64,000 nucleotides of DNA from Sweltsa coloradensis (Eukaryota; Arthropoda; Insecta; Plecoptera; Chloroperlidae), in the NCBI GenBank assembly GCA_024449915.1, contig JAMZAV010000158.1, positions 806,001-870,000 of the forward strand. Direction: 5' to 3'. A program made the translations under genes and the position numbers. The notes below the pieces were generated by a model. The model saw only the letters and a list, made by a program, of their open reading frames with translations, ran no database searches and was not told where the DNA came from. Positions 23,546 to 36,200 of the stretch are shown here, one piece after another; positions within the stretch are counted from its first letter, which is position 1, and the number at the start of each line of letters is the position of its first letter.

Positions 23546-26500
23546 TTACTTACAACGATTTCTTCGTAAGTCGGCAAGTGTATGAACTCTGTGAGCGAAT
23601 ATGAACAATTGCTCTTCGCTTCCGTGCGAGTGAATGGTTTCGTAACAAGGTTGAATTTCTTTCGATTTTTACATTTTACGTCCAGCCCCCCCCACCCCAC
23701 ACGTCCTCTTTCATTATCAGCCGGCGGCACTCAATCTGTGTAAAATCTTTTTCAAGTTGCCACCTCGTCCTATTCATCGTTATTGACCTGCGTATGTACT
23801 ACGTGCATGTGTGATCCTATCTGAGGTAGCTTCCTGTGCGAGATATGTTCGTACAACAACTCCCATCACCTTGCAAAGAATATCTGGCGTTGTTTGGGAT
23901 TAAATGCCCTTCACACGGCGGAAATGACAGGAGCGAAGGGAGAGATCTGCATTTGAGAGGGAGGGGGGGATACAACATATTAGAGGGGATTAGAGTAGAA
24001 TTCCAACACTTGAAACGCGCGTTACAGTTTTACTTAACACATCTGTTCTCATAATCGGTGTTAGAAATTGGAAAATTACAATAATATGATAATATCTACA
24101 TAGAAATCGAGGTGAAATAATGGTTCAAATGGTATCGCTTAGGATGCATTATACCTTGTAAAAATAAATGGTTAGCTTGCACATTCAATTTTGAATAAAT
24201 TACAATGTGTCTCACTGTCTTGTATTTTCTTGTGAATTATTTAAACATTTATATTTGACTCGGCCAACGTTCGCGGAAGTACTACATGAGTCAATTCATT
24301 CCCATTGACATTTTAAAATATTTATCCTTGAACGGTAAACTACAAATTGTGTTGGCTACCTTATTTAGATCTAACATTTTTAAATTTCTTTTCTTTTAGG
24401 GCTTACCAGTTACTGGTAACACGTTGCAGCCCCAAGATAATTTTATTTAATTAAAATGGCGAATGTATTTATTATTTATATTTTTGTTAACTCATTCTTC
24501 TTTAGGTTTGGACATTTATTCCGGACATGATTATTATAATGATATAAAATTGAATGCAAAACGTGATTTCAAAATGTTGTCTCATTATCTTGTTATAATA
24601 TTTAGGTTCTTCACATAGCTCGGAGATATCCAGTTCGATCCGCTCAAAGTATTAAAAAGTGAAATCCTTGTAGGTCTCGTTCATTCAATTACAAGGATTT
24701 CCTTCCCGATTATCACTTTGAAAAGTTTCGTCCTACGTCACAGATCGTTTAATCCGGCAACAAATTGGCTGACATTTCTCCATTGTGAGGGGTGTGCGAC
24801 GCGCCGGCCCTTGTCTGCTATCACAACTAATAAGAGGGGTGACACATTGTGTAATTGAGGGGTGGGGGATGTAATTCTGATTCTCAAACGTACATAATTG
24901 TTTCCTCTGCCGAACTTAAAGCTATTTGTCGTGTTAGCATCCCCCTCCCCCTCCCCGAACCCACAGGGGTCTAGCTCGCATGGTTTGTACATTTTGATGT
25001 GTTCATTTGACACCAAGTGAACTTCACGCCTGCAGTATACCCTACTGACTGAAATTCAGTCATGATTTATGAACTATCCACAACATTTTGGCTGAATGAA
25101 AGTTCAAGTAATATTATACATATTTAATTTTTAAATAATTACAAACACATACGTGATTTATTTAACTTTCCCACACATTTTTCTCTCTGTTCAATTGAAT
25201 AATTGGTTCGAGTACAGGACATAATTATATTACTATAATATTGGGTCTCATCTGAAAAGATGGATAGTCTCTATGAGATAATCCACGTCAATTGCAAGAC
25301 AGCTACTCGATCTGGCAGGGGATCGAGCAGTGTATAAGCGCTATTGTTAACTTTTACTTATTGTCAAAACTTAAAATACCCCAAATACAACATTTCAATT
25401 CAAGCCTCTAAAAATGCGATTCCCTCCAACAATCTGAACTGTCCAGAGACCTGCTAAAAGTCTTTAGAATTACAATATTACTAAGAATGGCAAAAACCTT
25501 TTAATTTTCTTATTCTATCTTGAAAAATCCAATGGCAATTTCCCGTATACAAAAGGATTTGAAAAACAATTTAAAAGTAAAACAAAGTTAAAAGAGTTGA
25601 CTGGTTATGACAGGCGACAAATTAAAACTTCGACCCCTCCCCCTTCTGCCTTGATGGCAAGTCTCCTGGCTTTCATTCTTGACTTGCAGTTTCTGTTGTG
25701 GCTTGTTAACAATAGATTGGGTTCGTCATGTGTCACGACGGCACCGGGGGGGGGGGGGGATATTCTCCCGATCAACGTGTAACTCGGATGCGGGCTTTGT
25801 GTGATGTATCCATTATGTTACACACGGAAAACACGAAAACATTTTTCTCTGTTCGTAAATAATTCCGTTCAATCCAATGATTGGCATTTTGAAAATATTT
25901 TTGTTGGCATTGATGCTACATTTCAAACGGCGGCAATGTTCCCGATAATATACCGTAACAGTTATTTGTAACGGCATATCATAATAATTAGTCTGTAATA
26001 TTTTGTGGTAGAAAAATATGTTTACACACATTTATTTTGTTCAAACAGTACATATAAGCTAATCATCCTGCCCCTCGCCCCACAGTAAATTACCCTTTTA
26101 AATACAATTTTCAAAGGTAGTCAATGAATGGGTGTAAATAGAGACATATGCTTCTAAAACTACAAAGCCTCGGGTATCGAGAGAGTTGTTTCAGTTTTAT
26201 GTAAATATGAGTGTATTAAATAATAATGATTGACTTTCGGAAAAGTGATAAACATATTGGCAATCATGTGACGCGTGGGCTGCGTACGTCGTCGTAACTG
26301 ACGTGTCAATCCAAGTGCTAAGTCCGTAAACACAAAGAGCTCCGAGCAGTAAAACAAACCACTTCGCCAGTGATATCCATTTCAAACCGTAGTCAGGTGT
26401 AACGCCCACTGTGGTGCATGGCAGGCTTTATAGTTCTTCCTACCTTGCTGCTTGGTCGAGATGAGTCCGCTTTGCTCGGGACGGAGCTGCGAGATATTAA

Positions 26501-29500
26501 ATAGTCACGATCTGGTCATAATTTAGAGAAAACATTTCTAGTGTGTACACACTGCAAAGCGCGCAGCTCCAAGTTATGAACTGCTAGTTTAAAAAAATCT
26601 AAGAGTAATAATAATCACAAGATTTATGGCTATATGCTCGCTAGTTTAGCTCAGAGACTACTTGTATCAAATTTAGTTAAAACGAACCGGAAAACTTTTT
26701 ATAGAGTCAAGATAATTGTGCTTTAACTCAGAGAAAACCTGTATGTGTTTCGAAAGTAGGGCCGGCTGGCAGCAAAGAGGTAGACAATAGTCACGAACAG
26801 GAATTACTGTGAAGAATCACCCTTTGTCAACGAACGTTATTATAAACGATGATAAATTTTATTTACAGAGGTCAATTTCAGCTTATTTTCTAAAAATGGT
26901 CATCTCTCTAGCATTATCCCCTCGCAGAAGAAACGCTGACATAGAAATATTCCGGTCACTCGTTAAATGTATTGTGTGTGACCAGAATGCCTGTACGGAT
27001 TGACCGAAATAGCGGGAGCCTTGTACGACTGGAGATGCGAGAACCCTCAACTGAGAATAACAATGCTTGCCAATTATTGCAAGATAAATATTTAATTTAC
27101 CGTTCACTTGTGCTGCAAAAACGAAATGAAACGCAGTTCAGGAGTGATTTCATTTCAAAGAACGGGGACGTTGTAATTATGAACTATTAATGAAATCCTG
27201 AGTCGCGTTGGATTAAAAACGAAATACACGAAACGTTTTATTATTACAAGAGATTGTTGCCAGAGAGGGAAAGGCAGTATTTTTGTTGTTTTTCCACTCT
27301 CGTCAACTTTAATATCAGTGGCAGTAAAAATTCAGACTAAATGAAGGTGTTATGATAAAAACATAATTCTCAAAATACATATAAAATTAAAATGTGAATA
27401 TTTTATTCGCTGCCCTGACCTTATTGTAAAACAAGACATATTGTTGTTAGATCTGGGTATATTTATTTCAATATTAGAATTATTAGAAAACTACAATAAG
27501 AAGCGATTGAAAAAATTGCTTGACATAGCATACGCATTAGATTCTTAAATATATATTTTTAAAACTCCATTCTATAGCACCCCTAACACAGCTGTCATTG
27601 TGACTTCAATTATATTAATGGTAGTCAACACATTTTGTTTCATAGTGTACTAGTTTTTGGATTTTGCAACTCGAAAGTGTGAATTTTATCTGCAAGGCTG
27701 CAAATTTAACATTCGTCCTTCATGACTCCACAATTTAAACAGTACAACTTAGTTTCTTGGAGACTGCTAATCCAACAGTGGCGAAACTCAATTAATGAAA
27801 GAATCACTTTTAGCAAAGTGCCAAGCCCACAACGACAACGAGATAATATAACACGGTAGCAACCTCTGGTAAAAGTTTATCACTATTTTTGTTTGTCTGA
27901 GAGTTAGCAAAGAATTCTCTATATTCTAGCACGTGAAATAAAAGGAGTTTGCTTAAGTCATTTAAGTAAACAAAAACGTTTATGTTGTAAGTGGAAGGCA
28001 GCCTGGCAGCTTAGTTAAACAATAGAATGCGTGTGGAGAATGCAGATGAGCGAGGTTGAGTGAGGGGCAGGCAACAGCACCTCGGGTTTAGACGCCCGGG
28101 GAATGATCACCAGCCATTGAGTAATTGTTCTAATGTATTGGCTCTGTATGGACACGAAGGCTTACTTGTAGCGAGATATTTTTTGTCGACTGACAATAGA
28201 GTAAAAACAGGGATCATCTTCGGACTTGGCCGAGAATGAGGAACCCCATTGAGTAATTGTTGTTAAGTATTGCCCGATACAAATGATCAAGAACAAATCC
28301 AAGACACCGATTTATCGTCTTCCCTTCGCATGTACAGTTAAAACACAGACCGATGGCCTCACAAATATATGTATCTATTTCATAACCATCCACATAGTCA
28401 CGTCATAAAAAAAACTCTCCATGTGTAACTTTGGGTGTACAAGAATAGCTTTTTCTCAAACAAGTTCTGACGGTGTGAAAATTTAACTTGAAACTGGTTG
28501 GATGGCATACCTAAGTTTTAATAGCAATTCTTCTCGGGGCTTCGGCGAACAAGAGGCGTTTAGTATGCACGGCCAGTTCCCCCGATATATCAAAAAAGTC
28601 TCTAAACGAACGTGGTTACTAGATGCTAATGTCATGCAAATAATAACATAAATCATTTGTTGTGAGCTGGACAGTGGTGATCTCGACTTTGTCGAGAGGA
28701 TGAATTAATGATACAGATCTAATTAGATAACCAAAGAGTTGGTTTAGAAAGATGTTCCAACTGCGGCTGTCTTTGCAACCTTCAGGACGAATTAGCCTCT
28801 TTGTTACACGAACACAGGATTATGTGAGGACATCTTTCTCTGACGAAACAATATAGGCAGCGTGGGAACATTTGATTATTTTATCGGTACTGTTGTTTAG
28901 CGCTGCAACTAGATCCTAGGGCGCTGTCTCCGAGGACAGGCAGACGCACCCCGGGCAGACTGGTTACGCGGACATAATTGCATAGACAAGACAGAATTAT
29001 AATATTAGATTAGACCTCGTTGAATATAAATATGAGAGACAATGTTATGAGGACCTCCTTGTTAGAGAATATTGGGGGGTATAGTTAATACAAAATAGAG
29101 AAGAAAAAAATTAGCATCCTGTGTCGAAAAAAATGCGAATATATTGAAAAGATATAAAAAAGAAATTGATACAAACAATAATGAACAACACTTTATGTTA
29201 ACGTCCTATTTTAAAACTTAATCATCTTAACGAGCTTTTCCGGCCTTGGAACCACAAAACAATATTGCACTTATCAACCGTATAGTCGGTACAGAATGTT
29301 CACGTCCTCGACGAGTGTTAGCATAACTGGAAACAATAGAAGATACCGACAGAGTGGTCACGTGAACTGGCTACTTCTTCTACAAAGCAAGTCCGCGCTG
29401 CATGTGGCAGGGCGGCCTACAGCTGACAATTAACGGGGACATATAAACGAATTGGAAATTAACTTTTGAATCATAAAAAAAGTCAAACAAAAAAGATAAA

Positions 29501-30000
29501 CTAATAATATAAACTCGGGCCACACGCACTCATGATAATATGTTCGCTCGAAACCAGTTGTATTATTTGCCTCGTGAAAACTAAGAGTTTATCATGGTAG
29601 TGTCTTCTGGAGTTCTGCTACTTGGCGGAAAGTGTTGAGCGCAGAATTATCAAAACCTTGTGTTGTGTCGCTAATGTCGGCGCTACTATACACACGTCTG
29701 CTGACAAGGCCCCGGGAATCATGCGTACATTCGGCTACTAATTCCGACTATTAATTTCTATAAACTGAGTGTGGCTTTCCTGTACTTTCAATGCAGAGCA
29801 GAGGGCCCATGGTTCAATTCCCGGTAAATAATTAGTTTCACTTTACTGTTACGGTAGTGCATGGTAAGCAGAAACGCGGACTGGACCAATAAAACACCGA
29901 GGTACATGGAGCATGTTCAGATTCTTAGTAGCCAGTATGCCTAACCTATAAAATGGTGCATAATATGGACTATGTATGTGACTTTGATGGTTGTGAAGGA
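23546..30000. other. Long non-coding stretch
   Basis: A hairpin GAAATCCTTGTA / TACAAGGATTTC lies at 24661-24672 and 24690-24701. A G14 run lies at 25746-25759. A B-box-like GGTTCAATTCC occurs at 29811-29821. A minus-strand reading frame at 26197-26409 has a hydrophobic stretch (WFVLLLGALCVYG) and could be a stray exon, but it starts at GTG, has no good splice sites, and I do not call it. Nothing else was supported. Confidence 0.4.
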
Positions 30001-30023
30001 AGAACATTAGGGGCATATTGAGA

Positions 30024-30225
30024 GAAGGAGCTACGCCACATGTAAAAAAAATAAGTTTAGCAAAGTTTCAGAAGTTTAAACTGCAGTCGTAATCTTTGTA
30101 AATAATTTTTCATAATTAGGGCCTACATATGTATTAAAAAAAGTTATTCAACAAAAATTATGACATAGCAGTTTTAACTACTGAAACTTAGCAAAATTAA
30201 TTTTTGGCATGTGGCGAGCTCCTTC
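30024..30225. mobile_element. MITE-like element with ~58-bp terminal inverted repeats
   Basis: The left arm starts GAAGGAGCTACGCCACATG, and the right arm (ending at 30225) is its diverged complement, ending GGCATGTGGCGAGCTCCTTC. Both arms continue through a TTAGCAAAGTTTCAG..GTT.AAACTGC stretch. Total 202 bp, no ORF. The motif GGAGCTACGCCA recurs near 19052. No clear target-site duplication. Confidence 0.7.
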
Positions 30226-30413
30226 ACTCACCGAGTCCCTCAAAACACCGATGGAGAAAATGCGAAAAGTCAATCTGACATCTTAATGTGCATTACATAG
30301 GTAATCTCATACCGGAAAATACTTAGTTGACACAACAATTCAATATTATGCCTAATTAATCTGGTCACAAGTTAAAGAGAGTAGAAGAGAGTTAACCAAT
30401 CATGATTAGAAGC

Positions 30414-30806
30414 CAGTGGCGGAACTAGGCGTCCGCAGGCCCGTTTAAGGGCCCCGTAAAAAAACTTTGTTAAAAAAGACAGTATTTCTGTTTGGAAAAT
30501 GTTGTTTTTGTTTTCGTTGCTTAAATGACCGTTTTGTGGGTCTAGCGGTTTGAAGGTGGAATCTAGTGGATATTTAGGAACTTTTAGCGTCCACAACACA
30601 AAACAAAACTTTTTTCTAAAACAAACCAAACGCACTCTAAGAACCTAATTTTTTAAAATTTTCACCTGCGGCGCTGTCCTTACAAAATCGCCCCCCGAGA
30701 TGAAAAGCCCGAATACAACACTGAATCCATGTGTGTGTGTATCTGTTATAGGGGGGCCCCCATAGAAATTTTGCAGGCGGGCCCTTGTTACGAAGTTCCG
30801 TCACTG
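30414..30806. mobile_element. hAT-like non-autonomous DNA transposon
   Basis: The left end CAGTGGCGGAACTAGG and the right end CGAAGTTCCGTCACTG form a 12-14 bp imperfect TIR starting CAGTG, typical of hAT elements. The flanks TTAGAAGC (30406-30413) and CTAGCAGC (30807-30814) agree at 6 of 8 bases, consistent with an aged 8-bp target duplication. Length 393 bp with no transposase. Conceptual minus-strand peptides are degenerate. A further CAGTGGCGG-like end (CCGCCACTG, 31070-31078) lies downstream and might mark a second, truncated element. Confidence 0.65.
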
Positions 30807-31078
30807 CTAGCAGCACGAGTAAAATCGTTGTTTTAGAGGTTGTAACTTCATCCAAGGGTGTTTTGATTGATTGACGTGACTGCAACGAGGTCTACCGAGA
30901 CGTTTCGACATGGTGCGGTGTGCTCCACGAAGCTGGTCGCACCATAGCCGCCACCGCAAGGTACGCGTTGTATGCCGAGCACGCTACGGTATGAACACGT
31001 CTTCGTCAGTAGCTCAAGGACGCGTATTTGCTGTAGAGTCGGGACTCCCTCACAACCCGCCCTGCGGCCCCGCCACTG

Positions 31079-32439
31079 ATGTGATATGACTCGTCTTCTT
31101 ACTACACGTCCTGAAGCGTAATACTGTACATTATCACATATTAATTATACAAGAAAAGCCAGTAAAATTTATATCTTTATGAAATTGTTTGTACAAAATT
31201 CATGGAGCGTTTTGTGTAAGTTTAACAACATAACAAATGTTTGGTGCCACGTCGAACTATTTTTTGGTAGAAATTTTAGGTCTATTGAACCGTAGTTAAG
31301 AGCCGTTTATTACTGTATATTATCACTTAAAATGTATGATAAGATTAATATTATAGAGAATATAAGTTAAACATTTACGACTGTTTTGCGGTTGGTTGGC
31401 AATCGTATAAAATGGATGTCGTCAGTTTTAATCTACACAGTTAGCAATTTTTGGTGCAAATTCCCCAACCATTTTTGTTTGAACAATTTCATTTCCATTC
31501 ACTTATGCAATTCCGTCTGTTGCGAGCAAATTATTTATATTTTAGAAATTACATTGCATTAATGAGAATTTTACCTCGTCGCACAAGATATTTACTGTTG
31601 ACGGTAATGGTTGGGGGTGGTTGAATGTACGGTCATGAATCACTAGAGCTTGATCAGAGGTTAAACGTCACACTGCACGTCCCGCGCCATCCATGCAGTG
31701 CCACGCACAGTTCCACCCCATTACTTTTTGCCATGTTCCGTCATGTCGAAAAAAATTAATTTTGTTATCTTAATTCAGTTGAGTGAACCAGTATGACCCT
31801 GATCCATTGTTATTAAACGCTCGATCCGGCACGAACGGATCCTAATGGAAATATATCGATGCGTTTTGATAAGTTTTAGGAAAAGTTCAATCGTATCCAT
31901 TTGACTTCGTATAAAAAAGAGAAACGACACCAATGTTTCAGAGGTCTACCTACCTACAGTAGACCACTACGAATGGAATGCCACCTTAAATTGAGATAAT
32001 CGTTCAAAAAAATTAGAATGTTTGTGTGAACTCGACTCGTCCTATGGCAGAAAATCGGTCACGCAAAGGAAACAACAGGAAAAGATGTTTTAGTGTTTAG
32101 TTTTTTTACATCCGCCTTCTTCAGCTATGAACACGGCCATTAAAAGTTTGAGGTTAATAGTATTGTTTAATTAATCCGCTTTTTAGTTGCCGTGCAATCG
32201 TTGACAGGCGAATGCCTCGTAACAAAGAAAACACCATTTGGACAGGTAGACCATTGAACCTGAACCGAAGAACAAAAACAACGCATAATAACAATAATTA
32301 CTGCACCATCAACGAGATGCATCGTTATCATGGCGTAAGTAAATCTCTTCTACGAACTAAGGAGACCAAGAAGAAACCTCAAGTACCCGATGCTAATGCA
32401 ACGAGGTTTTCACTTGAAATCAATAACGCCCATCTCTTG
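31079..32439. other. AT-rich sequence, nothing recognised
   Basis: No repeat family or coding region was identified. The plus-strand ORF 32212-32583 runs through the tRNA-like SINE head at 32440-32515 and is not a gene. Confidence 0.4.
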
Positions 32440-32515
32440 AATGTGTGCAGCCGGTTTGATAGGCTTCTCGTCGGGAAGGCGTGGGTTCGAGTCCCCGTAA
32501 GGCGAGAGTTATGTT
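32440..32515 (+). repeat. tRNA-derived SINE head
   Basis: AAGGCGTGGGTTCGAGTCCC holds a B box at about 32483-32494, with upstream GCAGCCGGTTTGATAGGC. No full cloverleaf. Confidence 0.4.
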
Positions 32516-32990
32516 TTAGATGGACCAGACTCAATCATCATTACACTGTCGCTCACGGCGTCATAAACCTAGCTTGTCGTTGAGAGCATTAAAACAATTA
32601 GCTAGTTGAGTATAAAATAATGTGTATCCTGCTACCATACAACGCTTTAATAATTTATGGTTGTTTAGATAATGAAAGTATGAGAACATACGAATACAAT
32701 AAGTGTTGTAAAGATAAGAAATTTGATCTGATTATAGTTGATGACTAATAATATGGTATGAAATTCATTCATACGCAACTTACTTAATAATAACCATGGC
32801 ACATAAAGCGTCATATTTATTTACTCATACGAGATGAATGTGAGTTTGGAAGTAAATTGATTTATTTTATTTTATTCATATTTTATGTAACGTCTATCAT
32901 ATCTAATTATAAAATCTGATTAACAAAGGAGGACCACTAATGTGTATTTGTATTTGTTGCATATTCCGTACCAAAACAGTGTCTAAACAA
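32516..32990. other. AT-rich sequence, nothing recognised
   Basis: This fills the gap between a SINE head and the long-TIR transposon. No features seen. Confidence 0.4.
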
Positions 32991-35114
32991 TTAGTAGGGG
33001 CTGAGATGTACAAAAAAGGGCCTTGGCTCGATTTGCGTGCCGAAATTGATTTTTTGGTTTTAAACGGTTGGTATCATCGGACTTAAATTAATCTAGGTGT
33101 TCTTCAATTTTTTCCGCCGCCATCTTGGATAAAATGGCCGCCAATGTGCTTTTTAGAAAAAACGTTGTAGCGCACGAACGAACAAAGGGAAAATAATGTA
33201 ATAAGTTTTGACTTGAAGAAAAATTTATTTATAAGCATACAAAAAACATAGGGGGTGAAAAAAAAATTTTGGGAGGGGTAAAAAGTAGGCTTTTACTGTC
33301 AGAGACCACGTGTTTTTTGTATTGTTATTAATTTGAATTAAAAACTCGTTATGGACCATATAGTTAATAGCTTATGACAATGTGTGTATTTCTACATACA
33401 AGAACATAAATGTCTCAACGGTAGCGTAAATAGTTTAGGATTTATAGCTATTTGTATGTAGCAAAGCGTAAGAAAATTGCTTTCCAACTGCATACGCGCG
33501 CTTCTTCAAAATACCAGCGAGCTCATGCAGATGTAGTCAAATTGGTCCTTTCCCTCTATTTGTCCTCTATATATTTTCTAATTTTATTTATAGCAAAGTA
33601 ATTTTTAGGTTAAAAAAAAACAAGATGAACTACACCCGTGATATACAAAGAAACCGTTCCTACAGGAACAGTTTGTAGACCGCGATTTTTGTAAGCTCTG
33701 AACGGTGGAAGCCGGTTGAGTTTTCTGGGATATTATATAAACATAACATTGCGTATCCAATTTGACGTCCCTTTAGCTTTACATGCCAAATGTATGTCCC
33801 AAACACTTTAAAATCACCAAAGTCAAATACCTGCTCCGGGAATTGTTTAGGACCAAGAAAATTGAAGGAGAGAAATTGCCGCCAACTTTAAGAGCATTAC
33901 CATGCACCACATATCAGAAGAGCTAATGCCATGGCAAGGATAAGCAAGGGTTATTGTTCTTCTCATCCTAACTTTCTACCACTTACTGAGACCAATAGTT
34001 TGTAAATTGGGCCCAAAGAATCTACAGTTTCTGTGAAATGCCTACTCTGCCGGCTACTAAGGTAATATTGGAAAAAGTAAGGTGTGGATGCAAAGGCCAG
34101 ATTACGGGGAAAAGCTGTTTTTGCATGAAAATTACCTAACTTGTACTTCTTTATGCAAATGCCACGATTGTCAAAACGTCAGGGATTATTGCATTCAAGT
34201 AGACGAGTAGTAGATGATGACGAAGACGATGTCAAAGTCCCGTTAGTGTGATGAGGGCCAATGATGTAAAAATTGGTGAGTCAAACTGCATATGTATCAA
34301 ATACCTTTTTGTAGAACTACATTAAAATATTTCTCATGAATGTAAAAAAGGTCTTGTGGTACTACCCAAACGTGTTGATTTTAAAAATTGCAGGAGGTCA
34401 CCTCGCATATCGCGTTCATAAAAATAGGTGCTATTCAAAATCGCTTGAGTTTAAGACATAGCAGTGTGCACTCAGACATTCAAAAACTTACATAAACATA
34501 ACATAACATAAAAAGTAAATAAGCTCTCACATATGTATAATATTTAGTATAGACCACGCCATTTCGCATTTTTAAGATAAATGAAAAGAAATTGTTGTCA
34601 AGCAAATTACAAACTAAAAAATCGACAAATAAATAATACATATTTACACATTTAGCGGTCATATTGTTCAAGATGGCTACCAAAATTAATTAAGCCAGTT
34701 AATATTTCGTTTAGTATTATTATCTATCGATCATATTTCTATCAATCATGCACTCTAAAAAATGTTTTGGCGCCTTTATTCGCCTAAACAGACCACAAAA
34801 GTACAAAATCAACTAAATTTTGAAAAATAAAATTTTAGTATTTTAAAATATTTTTTTCGGGTTATTTTATTTTTTTATTACTTCTTATAGATCAATTAGT
34901 ACACCAATTTTTTTTTCGTATTTTAAACATAATTATTGCATGAGTTTTAATCGTTTTTCTGAAATGTACTATGGCGGCCATTTTTTCCAAGATGGCGGCG
35001 TAAAAAATTGAAGAACACCTAGATCATGTTTGGGTGAATGATTTCTATCATTTAAAACCAAAAAATCAATTTCGGCACGCAAATCGAGCCAATGTACATC
35101 TCAGCCCCTACTAA
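32991..35114 (+). mobile_element. Degenerate ~2.1-kb DNA transposon with long terminal inverted repeats
   Basis: The left arm (32991 to about 33175) begins TTAGTAGGGGCTGAGATGTA and the right arm (about 34935-35114) is its complement. Shared blocks include TTGGCTCGATTTGCGTGCCG, ATTGATTTTTTGGTTTTAAA, ATCTAGGTGTTCTTCAATTT, CGCCGCCATCTTGG and AATGGCCGCCA. The element may be flanked by TA (32992-32993 and 35112-35113), but that assignment is uncertain. The interior holds a broken gene with a CXC-type cysteine domain (33789-34240). No DDE catalytic core could be read, so the superfamily is unassigned. Confidence 0.75.
33789..34250 (+). pseudogene. Broken transposon-associated gene, C-terminal CXC-domain part
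   Basis: Read with frameshifts, this matches the C-terminal layout of a multicopy invertebrate family of uncharacterised, transposon-linked proteins. A segment ending KIEGEKLPPT (LPPT at 33876-33887) is followed in another frame by HIRRANAMARISK, then by PTLPATKVILEKVRCGCK (34026-34094). After this comes C-x-C (34116-34124), a frameshift near 34133, and CTSLCKCHDCQN (34142-34177). The spacing C-G-C, C-x-C, C-T-x-x-C-x-C-x-x-C-x-N is that of Tesmin/TSO1-like CXC domains. An acidic tail VDDDEDD follows (about 34212-34232), also usual for the family. At least three frame changes and in-frame stops make it non-functional. The upstream catalytic part is absent or unreadable. Family recognition is from memory of the motif pattern. 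Confidence 0.65.
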
Positions 35115-35999
35115 ATGTTCAGTGTACATTCCTATCAAGGTTGCGCGAACAATTTCCCCATCTAATTGTCCCGTAATTAAATAATGTGCGCACTTGAATA
35201 CATTAACAATTTTAAAATAATAATGTATTAATGTATGTATTGCATTATGACATCTTCCAGCCTAGATCTCGTGGAAGAAATGGAGATTTGATGCTTGGGG
35301 TCGATCGTGCGACCACAGGATGCGAGTCATCTGTCACAGACACCTGAAAAGTACAGCTGAAGGCGTGAAAAGAGGGCAAGCCCACTAAACGGAGATGATC
35401 CACGATAAGTCCCAAGTGCAGGCAGACAGACAGACAGACAGACAGACTGTGCGAACACATTGGAGGAAGGCTCGTTTAAAACTGTAAAGTGGCCGGGCAT
35501 CTTCGTATCTTCGTCCGAGTGCCGTGGGCGAGTGACCCGGGGTCTTCTGAATGCCAGACGAGGTCGACCACCTGACCACTCCGACAGGTGTGTGAGTGTG
35601 TGTGCTATGTGCGGTTAGCAGAGGTGGCGAGTCTAGGGCTGAATCTGGGTCTTCTATTAGATGTGAGCTTTTCACAAACAACTTGATATACATACTCCAT
35701 TGCTAACAAGGATGGTTTTGTTTTAAAATTGTCCAAATTCTGTAATTGCTTGGATGTAGGTGGCAGGCTTAGAGGAGGTGGCAAATGTATTTATATTTCG
35801 GACTATCATTGTGAGAGTCAGGTTGGGGACACAAATCTAGATCTGAAATAGAAGAAAAGTCGAATAAATGCCACGAGGTCTTGAATGTAGGTAACATTTT
35901 CCGTGCCCTTTAAGCTAGACTTTTGTTTTAGATAATTAGGAGGGAATGTCTAAGGGCTACTTGAAGAGGACTAATCCTTCATCTTATGGAGAAAACATT
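35115..35999. other. Non-coding stretch with CAGA microsatellite
   Basis: A (CAGA)n run lies at about 35421-35446. Reading frames across it on the minus strand (35245-35693) are lengthened by the repeat and are not genes. Confidence 0.5.
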
Positions 36000-36200
36000 C
36001 GACACAATTTTACTCTAGAAAAAAATCAGGACACAACTTCATTCCAAAATAAAACTTTGGTCCCAACTTCACTCTAGTAGAAAACTTTGGACACAACTTT
36101 ACTCCAGAAGAAAACTTTGGACAAAACTTTACTCCAGAAGAATACTTTGGACACAGCTATACCCAAAAAAGAAAACTTTTTACACAAACTACTCTAGAAT
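36000..36200 (+). repeat. Minisatellite, ~30-bp unit, about 7 diverged copies
   Basis: Units resemble GGACACAACTTTACTCYAGA followed by AGAAAACTTT and start near 36000, 36029, 36059, 36089, 36119, 36149 and 36180. The central copies are best conserved and the edges decay. Confidence 0.85.

Noticed and set aside
26197..26409. Frame with a membrane-like hydrophobic segment
   Set aside because: GTG start, no convincing splice sites, and no continuation found.
32212..32583. 123-codon plus-strand ORF
   Set aside because: Crosses a tRNA-derived SINE head and resembles no protein family.
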